DNA of 64,000 nucleotides, from contig KE647357.1 in assembly GCA_000447185.1 (NCBI GenBank), positions 2,573-66,572 on the forward strand, in the 5' to 3' direction. The translations under genes and the position numbers were made by a program. Origin of the DNA: Vairimorpha apis BRL 01. Taxonomy: Eukaryota > Microsporidia > Nosematidae. This document shows positions 21,383 to 31,597 of this stretch, one piece after another. A model generated the notes under the pieces. It saw nothing but the letters and a program-made list of their open reading frames with translations, had not been told where the DNA came from and did not search any database. Position 1 is the stretch's first letter; every line of letters begins with the position of its first letter.

Positions 21383-22440
21383 TAAATATATAATTACTAA
21401 TATCATATTTATTTGTATTAAAACTTTGTCAAAAAATGTTTATGAATGATATTGAGGTATAACAAATAGTTTTTTTTAATTAAATTGATACATTTATCTT
21501 TAGTATTTTAAATTTATTACATATTTTGTAATATAATAAAAATATAAAGTACACATAAACACTTATTTTATATTGTTTTTATTGAAATGTTAAATCTTTA
21601 TTTGTTTTTTAATATGTTTATTTGTTTTTTTTGTGTCAATATGTAAGATATTTAAATTTTTATTAAATTAATTAAATTTTAAGTTTTAAATAAAAATGAT
21701 ATTATTTTAATTTTTTTATTAAAATATTATAAAAAATGTTTTTTATAAAGTATATAATTATTTATTTTTCTCAAATTTTAAGTTTTTATGTTATATATCA
21801 TAAAAAATGTTAAAATATGTTATGTTATGTTTAAAAATGTAAATTTTCAAATTTTAATAAAAATCATAATTATACATCAGTAGAATTTAATTTATTAATT
21901 TAATAATATTTTTTTATTCAAACAATATAAATAAAAAATATTTATATATTTCGTTTTAATTTTATAATTTATAATAAAAAATTTTTATATTAATGATAAC
22001 TTAATATGCATATTTCAAATTTTAACAATAAATAAGAGTATTTTAAAAATATTATAATATGATGTATTATTATACAAGGTATTCTACAAATTTTATAAAA
22101 TAAAAATAAAGAATTTTTTTAATAACCTTAAATATGAATGATAACTTGTTTTTTCATATATCAACATTAAACTAAATTAAATTTATATAAATTTAAAATT
22201 TTTTACTAATTTTGATTAAATAAATACATTAAAATTATTTTAATAATAAATATTTTTTATACATTTTAGATAAATATTTTTAATAAATTTTTTACGGTTA
22301 AAGATTGATGAAAATGTCTATTTTTTTATTCATATATAATTTTTAAAATAAAAAGAAATAAATTTATTTTAAATATTAAATTTTTTTTCTTAAATAAACA
22401 TAAAAAATTTATTAAAGTATATAATAAAATAATAAAAAAA
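21383..22440. other. 1.1 kb AT-rich spacer
   Basis: This is a tail-to-tail gap between the GATA and RRM genes with nothing supported. Confidence 0.5.
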
Positions 22441-23120
22441 TTAATAATTTTTACTATTTGTGGGTTTTAAAGCTACTCTAATTTTTTTATCTTTTATTTT
22501 TTTCCATCCATATACTTTACAGCTTTCAAAGCAGAACTTTCCTTCTCAAAATTAACATATCCTTTATTATTTTTTATACCGCTAGATATAATTTCTCCAT
22601 ATTTACTAAACATTTGTAAAAAATCCATTTCAGTAACTTCATTACTTACATTATAAATATAGACACAATGTTTATGGGTTGTTGAATTTGTACTTGTAGA
22701 AATTTTTAAATAATTTTTTTTAAAACTAATTTTACCATTTAATAAAAGTAGATTAGAAGCATCTTTTTTGTTCACAAACACTAATAACAATATATTTTTA
22801 AGAAATTTAATGTGTAAAATTTCACCATAATAACTAAAAAATGTATTAAGTTCATCTAATGTAGTATCAATTGGTATGTTGTGAATATAAACCTTAGAAT
22901 CACGTTCATATGCCCAGTCTACTTTAATATATTGTTCTTTAATTAATTTACCATTTAGCTTATTTATAGCTTCAACACATGATTGTTTAGAAGAATATGT
23001 TATAAATATAGCTTTTTGTGTATTTGAAATGTTCTTAATTGTTCCATATAAGCTAAATATTTTATGAATATCATCATTTGTAAAATTATTTGGAATATTA
23101 CTTACAATAATTTTGTTCAT
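22441..23120 (-). CDS. Three-RRM RNA-binding protein (PABP/ELAV-like), one frameshift
   Basis: RRM1 (about 3-73) starts IIVSNIPNNFT (RNP2) and has KAIFITYSS (RNP1) and AINKLNGK. RRM2 (about 75-147) has VYIHNIPIDTT and a degenerate RNP1. RRM3 (about 151-220) has VYIYNVSNEVT, GYVNFEK and ALKAVKYMDGKK. The last part of RRM3 is recovered by adding one A to the A7 run (T7 at 22497-22503), which extends the protein through IRVALKPTNSKNY to the stop at 22441. Short, tightly packed RRMs suggest a poly(A)-binding or ELAV-like mRNA binder; the proline-rich tail and MLLE domain of PABP are absent. A CCC lies 14 bases before the ATG. Confidence 0.75.
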
Positions 23121-23238
23121 AAATCAATATTTATGGGTTTTTAAAGAAAAAATGTATTTTTTCATAAAATATAAATAATAATATATAAAGTTAATTGTTT
23201 GAAAAGTTAAAAAATACGAATTTTTATATATCTAGCTT

Positions 23239-23570
23239 GTGATGTTATATAAGGCCAATGAAACAAAAATTTTATTATATGTCATAATATTTGATTGTAT
23301 AATGACTAATTACTATAAAAAATATTTACAGCAACTGAACATCAGCTTAAACATAGAAGCATACATTCAATCTAGAATATTAAAGAAAACTTTAGAAACT
23401 ATATTTTTTAAGCAACTCAGGAGTATCGATGACGATCTAAAGAAAAAGAACATTATAATTTGTGCTATTAAAAACTTGATAAAGCTTGCCCAACAAGAGG
23501 TGTAACAGAAGTATGACAAATAAATAACTTTATAATATAATTAACCCAGCAAATAAACTTATTTTATAAA
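23239..23570 (+). mobile_element. Retrotransposon relic: last part of the endonuclease domain and 3' tail
   Basis: From about 23266 the frame encodes TKILLYVIIFDCIMTNYYKK, then LNISLNIEAYIQSRILKKTL, which aligns with the KTKIIPYVITWDGIVSKY...RIEAYIQ end of the copy at 1.0-1.7 kb. The stop at 23505 is followed by a tail containing TTAACCCAGCAAATAAAC, shared in pattern with the other copies. This is a strongly 5'-truncated, diverged copy. It is not a host gene even though the frame is open. Confidence 0.75.
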
Positions 23571-24110
23571 ATTTAATTATATTTATTTATCTTTAATTTC
23601 TAAATTTTAAATAATATTTAATTTTTTTCAAATGTAAAATTATATGGTTTTATTGTAACAAAAAATTATAGCTTAAACATATAATATATATTGACAAAAT
23701 TTTTATAGTATCTTAAATAGATCATAAAATTATTGTTTATATATGTTTTTATTAAAATTTATATTCATAGCCAAAAACATATTAGAAAAAAATATATAAA
23801 TTGAACATTTAAAGAATATCGTGTTTTCAAAAAAAATTTATAAATATATTTTAACTAATTAATTTATAAATTTTTTAAAAGGCTTTCATATTTACAATTT
23901 TTAATAAATATTTACATCATAATAAAATATTGTAAATTAATATAATAAAATTTAATTATTTTCATTATAAAATATTATGATCAAAGTAAATTTTTTTATA
24001 CTTAAAAATTAAAGAATTTTTTCCTAGTTTAACGAACCATATTTATATATAATATTAGAAAACATTTACAATAATAAATTTTTTATATCTAAATATTTTG
24101 CCCTTAAAAA
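23571..24110. other. AT-rich upstream region of SOF1
   Basis: Nothing is seen except the CCC at 24101-24103 just before the SOF1 start. Confidence 0.5.
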
Positions 24111-25316
24111 ATGAAAATAAATACTATATATCATCCTCCAGAAGAGTATATAAAAGAGCGAAAAAAAGATATAAGTAAATCAAAATTTTCTAAAAATCCA
24201 GATCATCATCCATTTATAAAAGAACGAGAGCTTGTTAGGGCAATTAATGCTTCAAAAATTGGACGTCTTTTTGCGAAACCATTTGTTGCATCTTTAAGTC
24301 ATCACAAAGAAGGAATCAACAATATGGTTACACATCCTTTAAAAGATATGATTTTGACATCAAGTTTTGATGACAATATTATTTTAACTGATATTGTATC
24401 AAGAACAGAAGTTGTTAATTTAGAATATAAAAATAAAGTTAAAGGAATTGGTATTGATAATTTAGATAATATTTATGTCTGCAATAACAAACAAGTTTTA
24501 AGATTAAATGATGATAAAATGTTTAAAAATGAAAGTAGTGTTAATAATATTTGTTTAAATATTGATCTTTTTGTTTCCACGTATAATTCTTTAGAGATTT
24601 TTGATACAGAAATGGGATGTTTAAAAAATACTATAAAAATTGAAAATTCTGAAAAAATTTCTAGAAATCCTGTTTTTACAAATCTTTTAGGATTTACATG
24701 TAATAATTCTGTGTTTATTTCTGATTTACGGTTGAATAAAACAGTTATTGAATTTTGTTTAGAAAATAAAACAAATGGTTTGTCTTTTAGTCCATCTGAT
24801 GGTTATTTTATAAGTTTGGCCAATGAAGATGCTAATGGATATATTTACGATTTAAGATATAATCATAAACCTGCAAATACATTAAGAGGTCACGTATCAG
24901 CTGTTACATGTATAAAATATAATCCTCAAGGAACAGAAATATGTACCGGAAGTTTTGATCAATCGATAAGAATTTTTAAGATAGATGAAAGAAAGAGTAG
25001 AGATATTTATTATAATAAAAGAATGCATAATATAACGGGTTTAGAATATAGTAAAGATGGACAATTTATAATATCTGGTAGTGATGACGGATCTATAAGG
25101 ATATGGAAAGCTGAAGCTAGTAAAAAATTAGGAGCATTAACTAAAAAAGAAAAAGATGTTATGAATTACAGTAAGGTTTTAATTGATAAATATAAAAACG
25201 TTCAAGAGGTTGACAGAATAAATAAACATAGATTTGTACCTAAATTACTTAAAAATAAAATGAAACAGCAACATGAACATCATGAAGCTGAAATTAGAAA
25301 AGGTCGTTATAAATAA
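24111..25316 (+). CDS. SOF1: SOF1/DCAF13 U3 snoRNP WD-repeat protein
   Basis: Sof1 is a WD40 component of the small-subunit processome needed for 18S rRNA maturation. The N-terminal family signature is present (HPFIKERELVRAINASKIGR then LFAKPFVASL), followed by a seven-bladed propeller; clear blades include GHVSAVTCIKYNPQG...CTGSFDQSIRIFK and MHNITGLEYSKDG...ISGSDDGSIRIWK. The C-terminus has the family's basic tail (INKHRFVPKLLKNKMKQQ, ending HEAEIRKGRYK). At 401 residues it is a little shorter than the yeast protein. CCC lies seven bases before the ATG. The frame is intact. Confidence 0.92.
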   Translation: MKINTIYHPPEEYIKERKKDISKSKFSKNPDHHPFIKERELVRAINASKIGRLFAKPFVASLSHHKEGINNMVTHPLKDMILTSSFDDNIILTDIVSRTEVVNLEYKNKVKGIGIDNLDNIYVCNNKQVLRLNDDKMFKNESSVNNICLNIDLFVSTYNSLEIFDTEMGCLKNTIKIENSEKISRNPVFTNLLGFTCNNSVFISDLRLNKTVIEFCLENKTNGLSFSPSDGYFISLANEDANGYIYDLRYNHKPANTLRGHVSAVTCIKYNPQGTEICTGSFDQSIRIFKIDERKSRDIYYNKRMHNITGLEYSKDGQFIISGSDDGSIRIWKAEASKKLGALTKKEKDVMNYSKVLIDKYKNVQEVDRINKHRFVPKLLKNKMKQQHEHHEAEIRKGRYK

Positions 25317-25476
25317 TTTTTTTGTAAAAAATATTTGATTTAAAGTTACAATATTAATAATTTTCAAATTTTTTTAATTAGAAACAATATATTCAACGAT
25401 TTAAGGAAATTAATATTTCTACTTACAACATATTTTATAAATAAAAATTTTTTTAATAAATTATATTTTAAAAAAA

Positions 25477-25665
25477 TCAAATCTTTCTTATTTTTTGTTT
25501 TAAAATTCTTTTCTTTTTTTTACACATTTCCTCAATATTTATTAAATTTTTCTTATTAATCTCTTTTGTGATTTTAAAATCTTCACTTTTATCTTTATTT
25601 GATCTTTTAAAATATTTAGTGGGTTTTTTGTGAACTTTTATTTTCTTAATTGGTTTTTGTGCCAT
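25477..25665 (-). CDS. Small very basic protein of unknown function
   Basis: The 62-residue frame (MAQKPIKKIKVHKKPTKYFK, then RSNKDKSEDFKITKEINKK) is dominated by lysine and ends in a second basic cluster. A CCC block lies nine bases before the ATG on the coding strand, which supports a real start. The N-terminal KKPTKYFKR recalls the start of ribosomal protein eL32, but the rest does not follow that family convincingly and the usual length is about 130. It is probably a ribosomal or nucleolar protein; the family is not established. Confidence 0.45.
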   Translation of the reverse strand: MAQKPIKKIKVHKKPTKYFKRSNKDKSEDFKITKEINKKNLINIEEMCKKKKRILKQKIRKI

Positions 25666-26248
25666 AATATATATGGGTTTTAAAAGTAAACTAAAAATTT
25701 ATTTCATAATAGAAATATTTTTGGATTGTATTCAGTTACCAACATTTACTTAGATAATTATTGTCTTTATCTTGCATAAAATTCACATTAACAGATTATA
25801 AAGATTTAAACTAAAATATTATCAAATTAATACGAAAAGCAGTTAAATTAAATTTCAGACTATTAAAAATTTGACAACATCTTTTAAAAATTTTATTAAA
25901 TTTTTTTATAATATCAAATACATACAGTGTTAAAATCATACTGTATTTGCTATTGTAAAATATATTTTTATATTTTAAACAAATTTTTTAGAATAAACAT
26001 TTAAAGTTACAATCATAAAAAATAAAATAAAATAAATAATAAATTTCAGTTACTTAATAATTTTTAAATATATATTATGTTATACATCAAATGTACTATT
26101 ACTTTAATTTAACAATACTTTTTTTATTTTTTAAAAACGTTAAATGTATAACATACATTATTCGATTAAAAAATTATTTTTGTAAATTTTTACAAATTGG
26201 ATAGCATATTAAAAAGTTAAAAATTTCTTTTTTCATCACAAAATAAGT
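25666..26248. other. AT-rich spacer
   Basis: Apart from the CCC signal just upstream of the 25665 start, nothing is supported. Confidence 0.5.
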
Positions 26249-26905
26249 TTAATTTACATATTTAAATATATTTAAAGCTTCAATAATAATTTTTGTCCAT
26301 TTAGAAATTTCTCCTTGTTTTAATAAGTTATTATAACCATCTTCATCAACCCAAGCAAAATTACAAACTTCCGATTCATTAATTAAAACAGAAGATTTTT
26401 TTTTACATATAAAAATATAATCAATTTCCCACTCATAAAAATTTTCACTTTTTTTAATTATTTTTTCATTAATTGCATCCTCTTTAAAATCTTTAAATTT
26501 TTGTTTAATTGGTTCATTATTCATCAGAAAGCTTTCTTCAGAATCATTTGTTGCTTTATATTGCACTCTTCCAATAAATTTTAAGTCATCTATATGTATA
26601 TTTTTTAAACCCAATTCGTATTCTGCTCTTTGTATTAAATGGATTTTTGAATCTAAAACAGGATCAGAATATGAAAGATGGTTTAAAAACGGATGACTAC
26701 AAACAGTATTCGCCCATTTAAGTGGAAAAACGAGTTTTTGACTTGATCTTTGTTGCATTAATAACTTTTTACCATCAAATAAAAACATTGAAAAAGCTCT
26801 GTGTAATTGTAAACTGTCCTTATAGTGACCATTTAAAGCTTTTGTTGTCCCAATAATTATGTCGTTAGTATCTACTAATATTAAATTTTTGTTGAAATTA
26901 TCCAT
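26249..26905 (-). CDS. IDI1: Isopentenyl-diphosphate delta-isomerase, type I
   Basis: This Nudix-fold enzyme interconverts IPP and DMAPP in the isoprenoid pathway downstream of mevalonate. Visible landmarks are LHRAFSMFLFDGKKLLMQQR (substrate-binding strand and Nudix entry), KLVFPLKWANTVCSHPFL with the catalytic cysteine and metal-binding histidine of CSH, IQRAEYELG (Nudix-like helix), and YEWEIDYIF, where the two metal-binding glutamates of the usual EHE motif are kept but the central residue is Trp. The 218-residue length is near the eukaryotic norm without a targeting extension, suggesting a cytosolic enzyme. An in-frame A8 run (T8 at 26397-26404) is intact here, unlike those in broken genes. 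The ATG is preceded directly by ACC. Confidence 0.92.
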   Translation of the reverse strand: MDNFNKNLILVDTNDIIIGTTKALNGHYKDSLQLHRAFSMFLFDGKKLLMQQRSSQKLVFPLKWANTVCSHPFLNHLSYSDPVLDSKIHLIQRAEYELGLKNIHIDDLKFIGRVQYKATNDSEESFLMNNEPIKQKFKDFKEDAINEKIIKKSENFYEWEIDYIFICKKKSSVLINESEVCNFAWVDEDGYNNLLKQGEISKWTKIIIEALNIFKYVN

Positions 26906-27574
26906 GGTTTTGAAAAAAAAATATTTTAAAAATATTTTTTTTAATATATTTTTAAATTTGACATCATCGGTTTGTTAACTTCGAAATTTAAACATTTTTT
27001 TAAATATATTTTTTATAGCATTAATATATATTGAAATTATAAAAATAATAACATGTAATTAAAATGGATATTTTATATTTATTTTAGATATATACATTAT
27101 GTTATATTAAAATCTATAATTATATTTTTTTTAAAATAAAAAACTAAATAAAATTACTTTATTTAATTACTTACCTACTTAAAATTATTTTTTGAGAGAA
27201 AAATCTAATATATAATTTTAAATATTGTTACGCATAAACCAGATTAATCTATTATTAGTTTTAATATTAATCTCACTTAACATGTAAATTAGAGAATTAA
27301 AAAGATTTAAAGAATATATTAATTTTTTAATAATTTATTTATTTTATATTGTGAATTTAAAAATTTATTTTTGTAGCAAGAACTTTTTGAAAAAAATTAT
27401 AACAATAATTTATCAAGTTTTATCAGAAAAAATTTATATATTTTAAAAATAAAATTATATCTTTTTGTTATATTTGCAATTATTAAATTAAAAAATAGTA
27501 AAATATTATTTATTGTAATTTTTAATAAATATAAAACAAAAAATATTAAATAAAAAATTCAAAAATTTAATTAT
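26906..27574. other. AT-rich spacer
   Basis: Nothing supported is seen. Confidence 0.5.
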
Positions 27575-27928
27575 TTAAATAGTTTTATCTTTAGTAAATA
27601 AATAATAAGGATATAAATAAATCATACTAGCAATATTAAATGAAAACATTCCTAGCTCAAGCATAATCCTTATGTTACTGTACATTGAAATCTTCCTATA
27701 TAAAATAAGTAAAATACCTTCTATTATGAAACCAATGCTAATATAAATATAATAACTTTTTTTAAATAAATATTTAAAACAATTAAATCTTGTTAATCCT
27801 GTCAAAAAAGAAATTGCTTGATAGTGTGTATAATGCAATGAAAAACAATCAATAATTATAATTATCATTTTTATTGTAGTATAAATCATAAGATAATATG
27901 GTAAAAATCCTTTTTTGTTACCATTCAT
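27575..27928 (-). CDS. Small polytopic membrane protein of unknown function
   Basis: The 117-residue protein has about four hydrophobic spans (around LMIYTTIKMIIIIIDCF, AISFLTGLTRF, YIYISIGFIIEGILLILY and MFSFNIASMIYLYPYYL) and a short charged C-terminus (FTKDKTI). CCC lies two bases before the ATG, a typical start context here, so I consider it a real gene. No family is recognised; its size and topology would suit a small ER or vesicle membrane protein. Confidence 0.55.
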   Translation of the reverse strand: MNGNKKGFLPYYLMIYTTIKMIIIIIDCFSLHYTHYQAISFLTGLTRFNCFKYLFKKSYYIYISIGFIIEGILLILYRKISMYSNIRIMLELGMFSFNIASMIYLYPYYLFTKDKTI

Positions 27929-28769
27929 AAGGGATTTAAAAAACTTAAAATTAAAAACCTAAATTTAATACATAAAACCCAGATTTATAACTTAATAAAT
28001 TTTAAATTACTTAATATTACAAAATAAAATCATTTTAGAACTATTTTTAATTATTATTAGTTCAGAACAAACAGGTGTTTACCAACTTTTATCTTAAATT
28101 TAATTATTCTGTATTCTTTTATGCCTTTCTTTCAAACGCTTTCGTGTGTTTATTAAGATTAGTAGATTTTATAATACACAATTCTGTTTATAATTTAGTT
28201 TTTAATTATGTTAAAATTAATATTTTCTTACCATATCTTCTAATTTGCATTTAATTTACAATCATTTAATAAAAATTGAAATTTTTCCGTTAATTTTCTT
28301 CTAATAAAACAATTTTAATATTGAAAAAAAAATTTAAATACAAATTTATACTTTATGATTTTATATTAATTAATTTTTTTATATATTTTAATTATATATG
28401 TTTAAAAAAATTCTTTAGAAAATATTTCATTTTGATATATAAAATTAATTTATAAGTGTCAAATTATTGTGCACAATTAAATAATTACTAAATTTAAATT
28501 TTCAAGTAAGTAACATTCTATTGTAGATTTATTATTAAAAAAAATTTAATTATCAAAAATTTTAAATAATCATATATAAATATTAAACTTTATTAGGAAA
28601 ATATTTTTATATAAATTATAATTATTTTAATTCATCTTTTTACATTAACTGTTTTATTTTTTACTATATTTTTTAATTTTTTAAATAAAAGGTTTAATTT
28701 GATTACATTTATAATATTTTAATAGTTTGTTTCAACAAAACATAAATTTTGTTTTATATTTAAAAACAA
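27929..28769. other. Intergenic region with a less AT-rich island
   Basis: At about 28060-28200 the sequence is more complex (for example CAGGTGTTTACCAACTTTTA and CAAACGCTTTCGTGTG). On the minus strand it reads INTRKRLKERHKRIQNN before stops. It may be a decayed gene; it was not identified. Confidence 0.35.
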
Positions 28770-29041
28770 ATGGATTATAGTAATAGAACAGGATATTTAA
28801 AATACAAGACAAAAATAGATAATATAGAAACAGATTTTGAGATATTTGAAACTAATACACATGTATTTATATTTATCGATCAAATAGAAGGAGAAATTAA
28901 TTTATATGATAATGAAGTCAAAAAAGAATTATTAAAGAAAAATTTACAAAGAAAAAAGAATTTAACATATGCAGTAATTTAAGAAGTAAAGATACAGTAC
29001 ATAATATAGTAGAACATATTTATGAAATTTTAACACAATAA
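28770..29041 (+). CDS. Small protein of unknown function, one frameshift
   Basis: The frame begins MDYSNRTGYLKYKTKIDNIE and continues with a beta-like stretch (FEIFETNTHVFIFIDQIEGE). One added A in the A6 run at 28952-28957 replaces an early stop with a helical end (CSNLRSKDTVHNIVEHIYEI), giving about 90 residues. The beta-rich first half and helical end would fit a small chaperone such as a proteasome assembly factor, but no motif proves it. No CCC/GGG signal is seen. Confidence 0.45.
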
Positions 29042-29122
29042 ATTTTATTAATATAAATTGTTTTTTTTATAATTCATTTAAAATTGAAATACAAATCTTA
29101 AAAATAAAAAATCTTAATATAA

Positions 29123-29646
29123 TTAAAGCATTGAATTTTTTAAACCTTTAATTAAATTATTAATCCTGATTTCTTTTTCATTGCATTCATTTTCAAGTTC
29201 AGTTGTTTTGTCTTTCAAAATTTTCAATTTATTTTCTAATTCAATATTATAATTTTTATTTTCTAATGTTTTTTCTTGTATAAATTTCAATAATTCGAAT
29301 TTATCTTCAACTAAATACGATTCTAAAATTTCTTGTATGTATTCTTCATTTTTTATATCTTTAGTAACAGAAATATTATCTTTAATCATTAAATCTAGTT
29401 TGTTTAATTTTGTTTCTAAGTCGTATTCTTTTACTTTTTTTTAAACAAATCGCTCAATTTATTTTGTAAGTTGTTTAATTGTTCTTTATAATTTTTTTCA
29501 TTTAATTTAGATGAATCTGGTTTGAAAAAACTGTCAACATGGGGGCTTTGCTTTGCTAATTGTTCATATTTCGTTAAAATTTCTTGAATTGCTTTTTTAT
29601 AAACTAGTTTAAATTTTGTAAATCTCGCTCCTTGTGATTTTTCCAT
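29123..29646 (-). CDS. Coiled-coil protein, possibly Nnf1/PMF1-like, one frameshift
   Basis: Two open pieces become one protein of about 174 residues when an A is added to the A8 run (T8 at 29435-29442). The N-terminus (GARFTKFKLVYKKAIQEILT) resembles the head helix of Nnf1/PMF1, a subunit of the Mis12 kinetochore complex. The C-terminal third is a strong coiled coil (NYNIELENKLKILKDKTTEL and onward). Length and layout suit Nnf1, but similar layouts occur in many coiled-coil proteins. No zinc or enzymatic motif is seen. It lies head-to-head with lipin, with 238 bases between starts. Confidence 0.5.
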
Positions 29647-29884
29647 AAAAAGTAGGATATATAATAATTATTTTTAAAATCATTTAAAAATTTATTTTTT
29701 ATTAAAACACAAACATTTTTTAAAGTATTTTGAATAAACAATTAATAGATTTAATATATAAAATTTAATAAAAAATAATTTTTAGATTTTTATGTTATAT
29801 AACAAGTTTTAATTTTAATAAAATTTACAAAATTAATTAGATGTTATTATTAAGAAACAAAAAATAATTTTTTTAATATCCCTA

Positions 29885-31597
29885 ATGGGTTTAGTAAGTA
29901 AAATATTTAACTCTTTTTCTGGAATTTATAATAATGTTAATATTATTACATTTAGTGGTATTAATGATATTATTGTCGTAAAAGATCAAAAAGGTAAATT
30001 AAGATGTTCAGATTTTCAATTGAAATTCGGAAGATTATATTTTCCTAATATGAAAGCTCAGCAAGTTCATTTAATCGTAAATAATGTAATGATACATGAT
30101 ATACCTATGTTCATTACTCCTCAGGGAGAATTGTGTTTTGAAAAACATTCTAGTAAAGATGAAGATATTCATTACGATGATGTATTAGGATACATAAATA
30201 CATTAGATAAAATAAAAGATGATAGTATAGATGAATATTTAAAAATGCATTTTAGTAAACTAAGTGTAAAAAATTTAGAATTGGATGAAATTACAAGAAA
30301 ATTTTTTAGGAATATACGAATGGATAATTTTGATAAACGTACGTTTTATTTAGGTTATAGAAATGTATCTACAGATGACTTTTATAGTGAAAAGGCATTT
30401 AAATTAAATAAATTTAAAAATATATTTGGATCAACAGAATATTACAATTGGTTGATTAATAAATATAGACAATTATTATTAATTTTAAATGGATTATTTT
30501 TGTATGCACCATTCAGTAAAATTGAAAAAAAGTGTGATCCAAGAGGTTGTTGTGAAACTGAGATAACATTTTCAAATTGTATGGATAGAAAATTTCAAAT
30601 ATCAATTCATGCTACTTTTGCTTCTTTTATATGTAAAAATTTAAGTGATGAAAAAAATATTGTGGTTAGACTTTCTGGATGCAAAAATTGTAAATGTGTT
30701 TTTTATTTTTCATATAATTTTTTTACTCGAATGTTTTTTGAATTGAGAGGTGTAAATATGAATAGATCGAAAAAATTAATAGAACTTCTAGAAAATGAAC
30801 ATAATAAAATAATAGGATGGAATTTGTTTGGCACAAAAAAACTTCTTAAAAGAAATATCGCATATTCTTTACGTTTAAATCATGAAGAATTAAGTAAACT
30901 AAATCTTAAATATGGAAAAAATAGTATAATTTTTAAGGTAGGCGGGGTTAATAAACAATTAGAAGGTCATATATATCTTTGGTCTTATGATGAAAAAATA
31001 ATAATATCTGATATTGATGGTACTATAACAAAAAGTGATATTTGGGGACATATTTATTGTTTAATAGGAAAAGATTGGACACATGTAGGCATAGCTAGTT
31101 TATTTTCAAAATTATATAGAAGCGGTTACAAAATCATGTATTTAACTGCTAGGCCCCTTCAACAATCCTTTAGCACAAAAAATTATTTAACAAATATTGA
31201 TCAAAATGGAGCTAAATTGCCTGAAGGTCCAGTGATATTGTCTCCAGATGGTTTATTTGCAGCATTATATAGAGAAGTTGTTATAAAACGACCTGAAGAT
31301 TTTAAAATTGCATGCTTAGAGAATTTAAAGGAAATTTTTGGCGGAAATAATCCCTTTGCTGCAGGGTTTGGAAATAGAATTACTGATATTATAACATATA
31401 AATCCATTGGTATTTCTTTAATACGTATTTTTACCGTTGATGAAAGTGGTAAATTATATGGTGAATATATAGGAGAATTAACAAATACTTATAAATCTTT
31501 AAATGATTTTATGGACTCTCTTTTTCCGCCAGTTAAAAAAGGAGAATCTCCATTTACCGAACATGCTACAACAGATGGATTTTATTGGTCTAAATAA
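29885..31597 (+). CDS. PAH1: Lipin-type phosphatidate phosphatase
   Basis: Lipins dephosphorylate phosphatidic acid to diacylglycerol at the ER/nuclear membrane and so set the balance of phospholipid and storage lipid. The N-LIP domain is at the start (MGLVSKIFNSFSGIYNNVNI, then CSDFQLKFGRL). The C-LIP HAD domain has the catalytic DIDGT at residues 376-380, then TKSDIWGHIYCLIGKDWTH, YLTARPLQQS, GPVILSPDGLFAALYREV and RPEDFKIACL, all family landmarks. At 570 residues it is compact; the long linker of yeast Pah1 is reduced. CCC lies two bases before the ATG. Its last 16 bases overlap the end of the convergent gene at 31582. Confidence 0.93.
   Translation: MGLVSKIFNSFSGIYNNVNIITFSGINDIIVVKDQKGKLRCSDFQLKFGRLYFPNMKAQQVHLIVNNVMIHDIPMFITPQGELCFEKHSSKDEDIHYDDVLGYINTLDKIKDDSIDEYLKMHFSKLSVKNLELDEITRKFFRNIRMDNFDKRTFYLGYRNVSTDDFYSEKAFKLNKFKNIFGSTEYYNWLINKYRQLLLILNGLFLYAPFSKIEKKCDPRGCCETEITFSNCMDRKFQISIHATFASFICKNLSDEKNIVVRLSGCKNCKCVFYFSYNFFTRMFFELRGVNMNRSKKLIELLENEHNKIIGWNLFGTKKLLKRNIAYSLRLNHEELSKLNLKYGKNSIIFKVGGVNKQLEGHIYLWSYDEKIIISDIDGTITKSDIWGHIYCLIGKDWTHVGIASLFSKLYRSGYKIMYLTARPLQQSFSTKNYLTNIDQNGAKLPEGPVILSPDGLFAALYREVVIKRPEDFKIACLENLKEIFGGNNPFAAGFGNRITDIITYKSIGISLIRIFTVDESGKLYGEYIGELTNTYKSLNDFMDSLFPPVKKGESPFTEHATTDGFYWSK

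Noticed and set aside
31201..31407. Minus-strand frame within lipin
   Set aside because: It is antisense to the conserved GPVILSPDGL region of the HAD domain.
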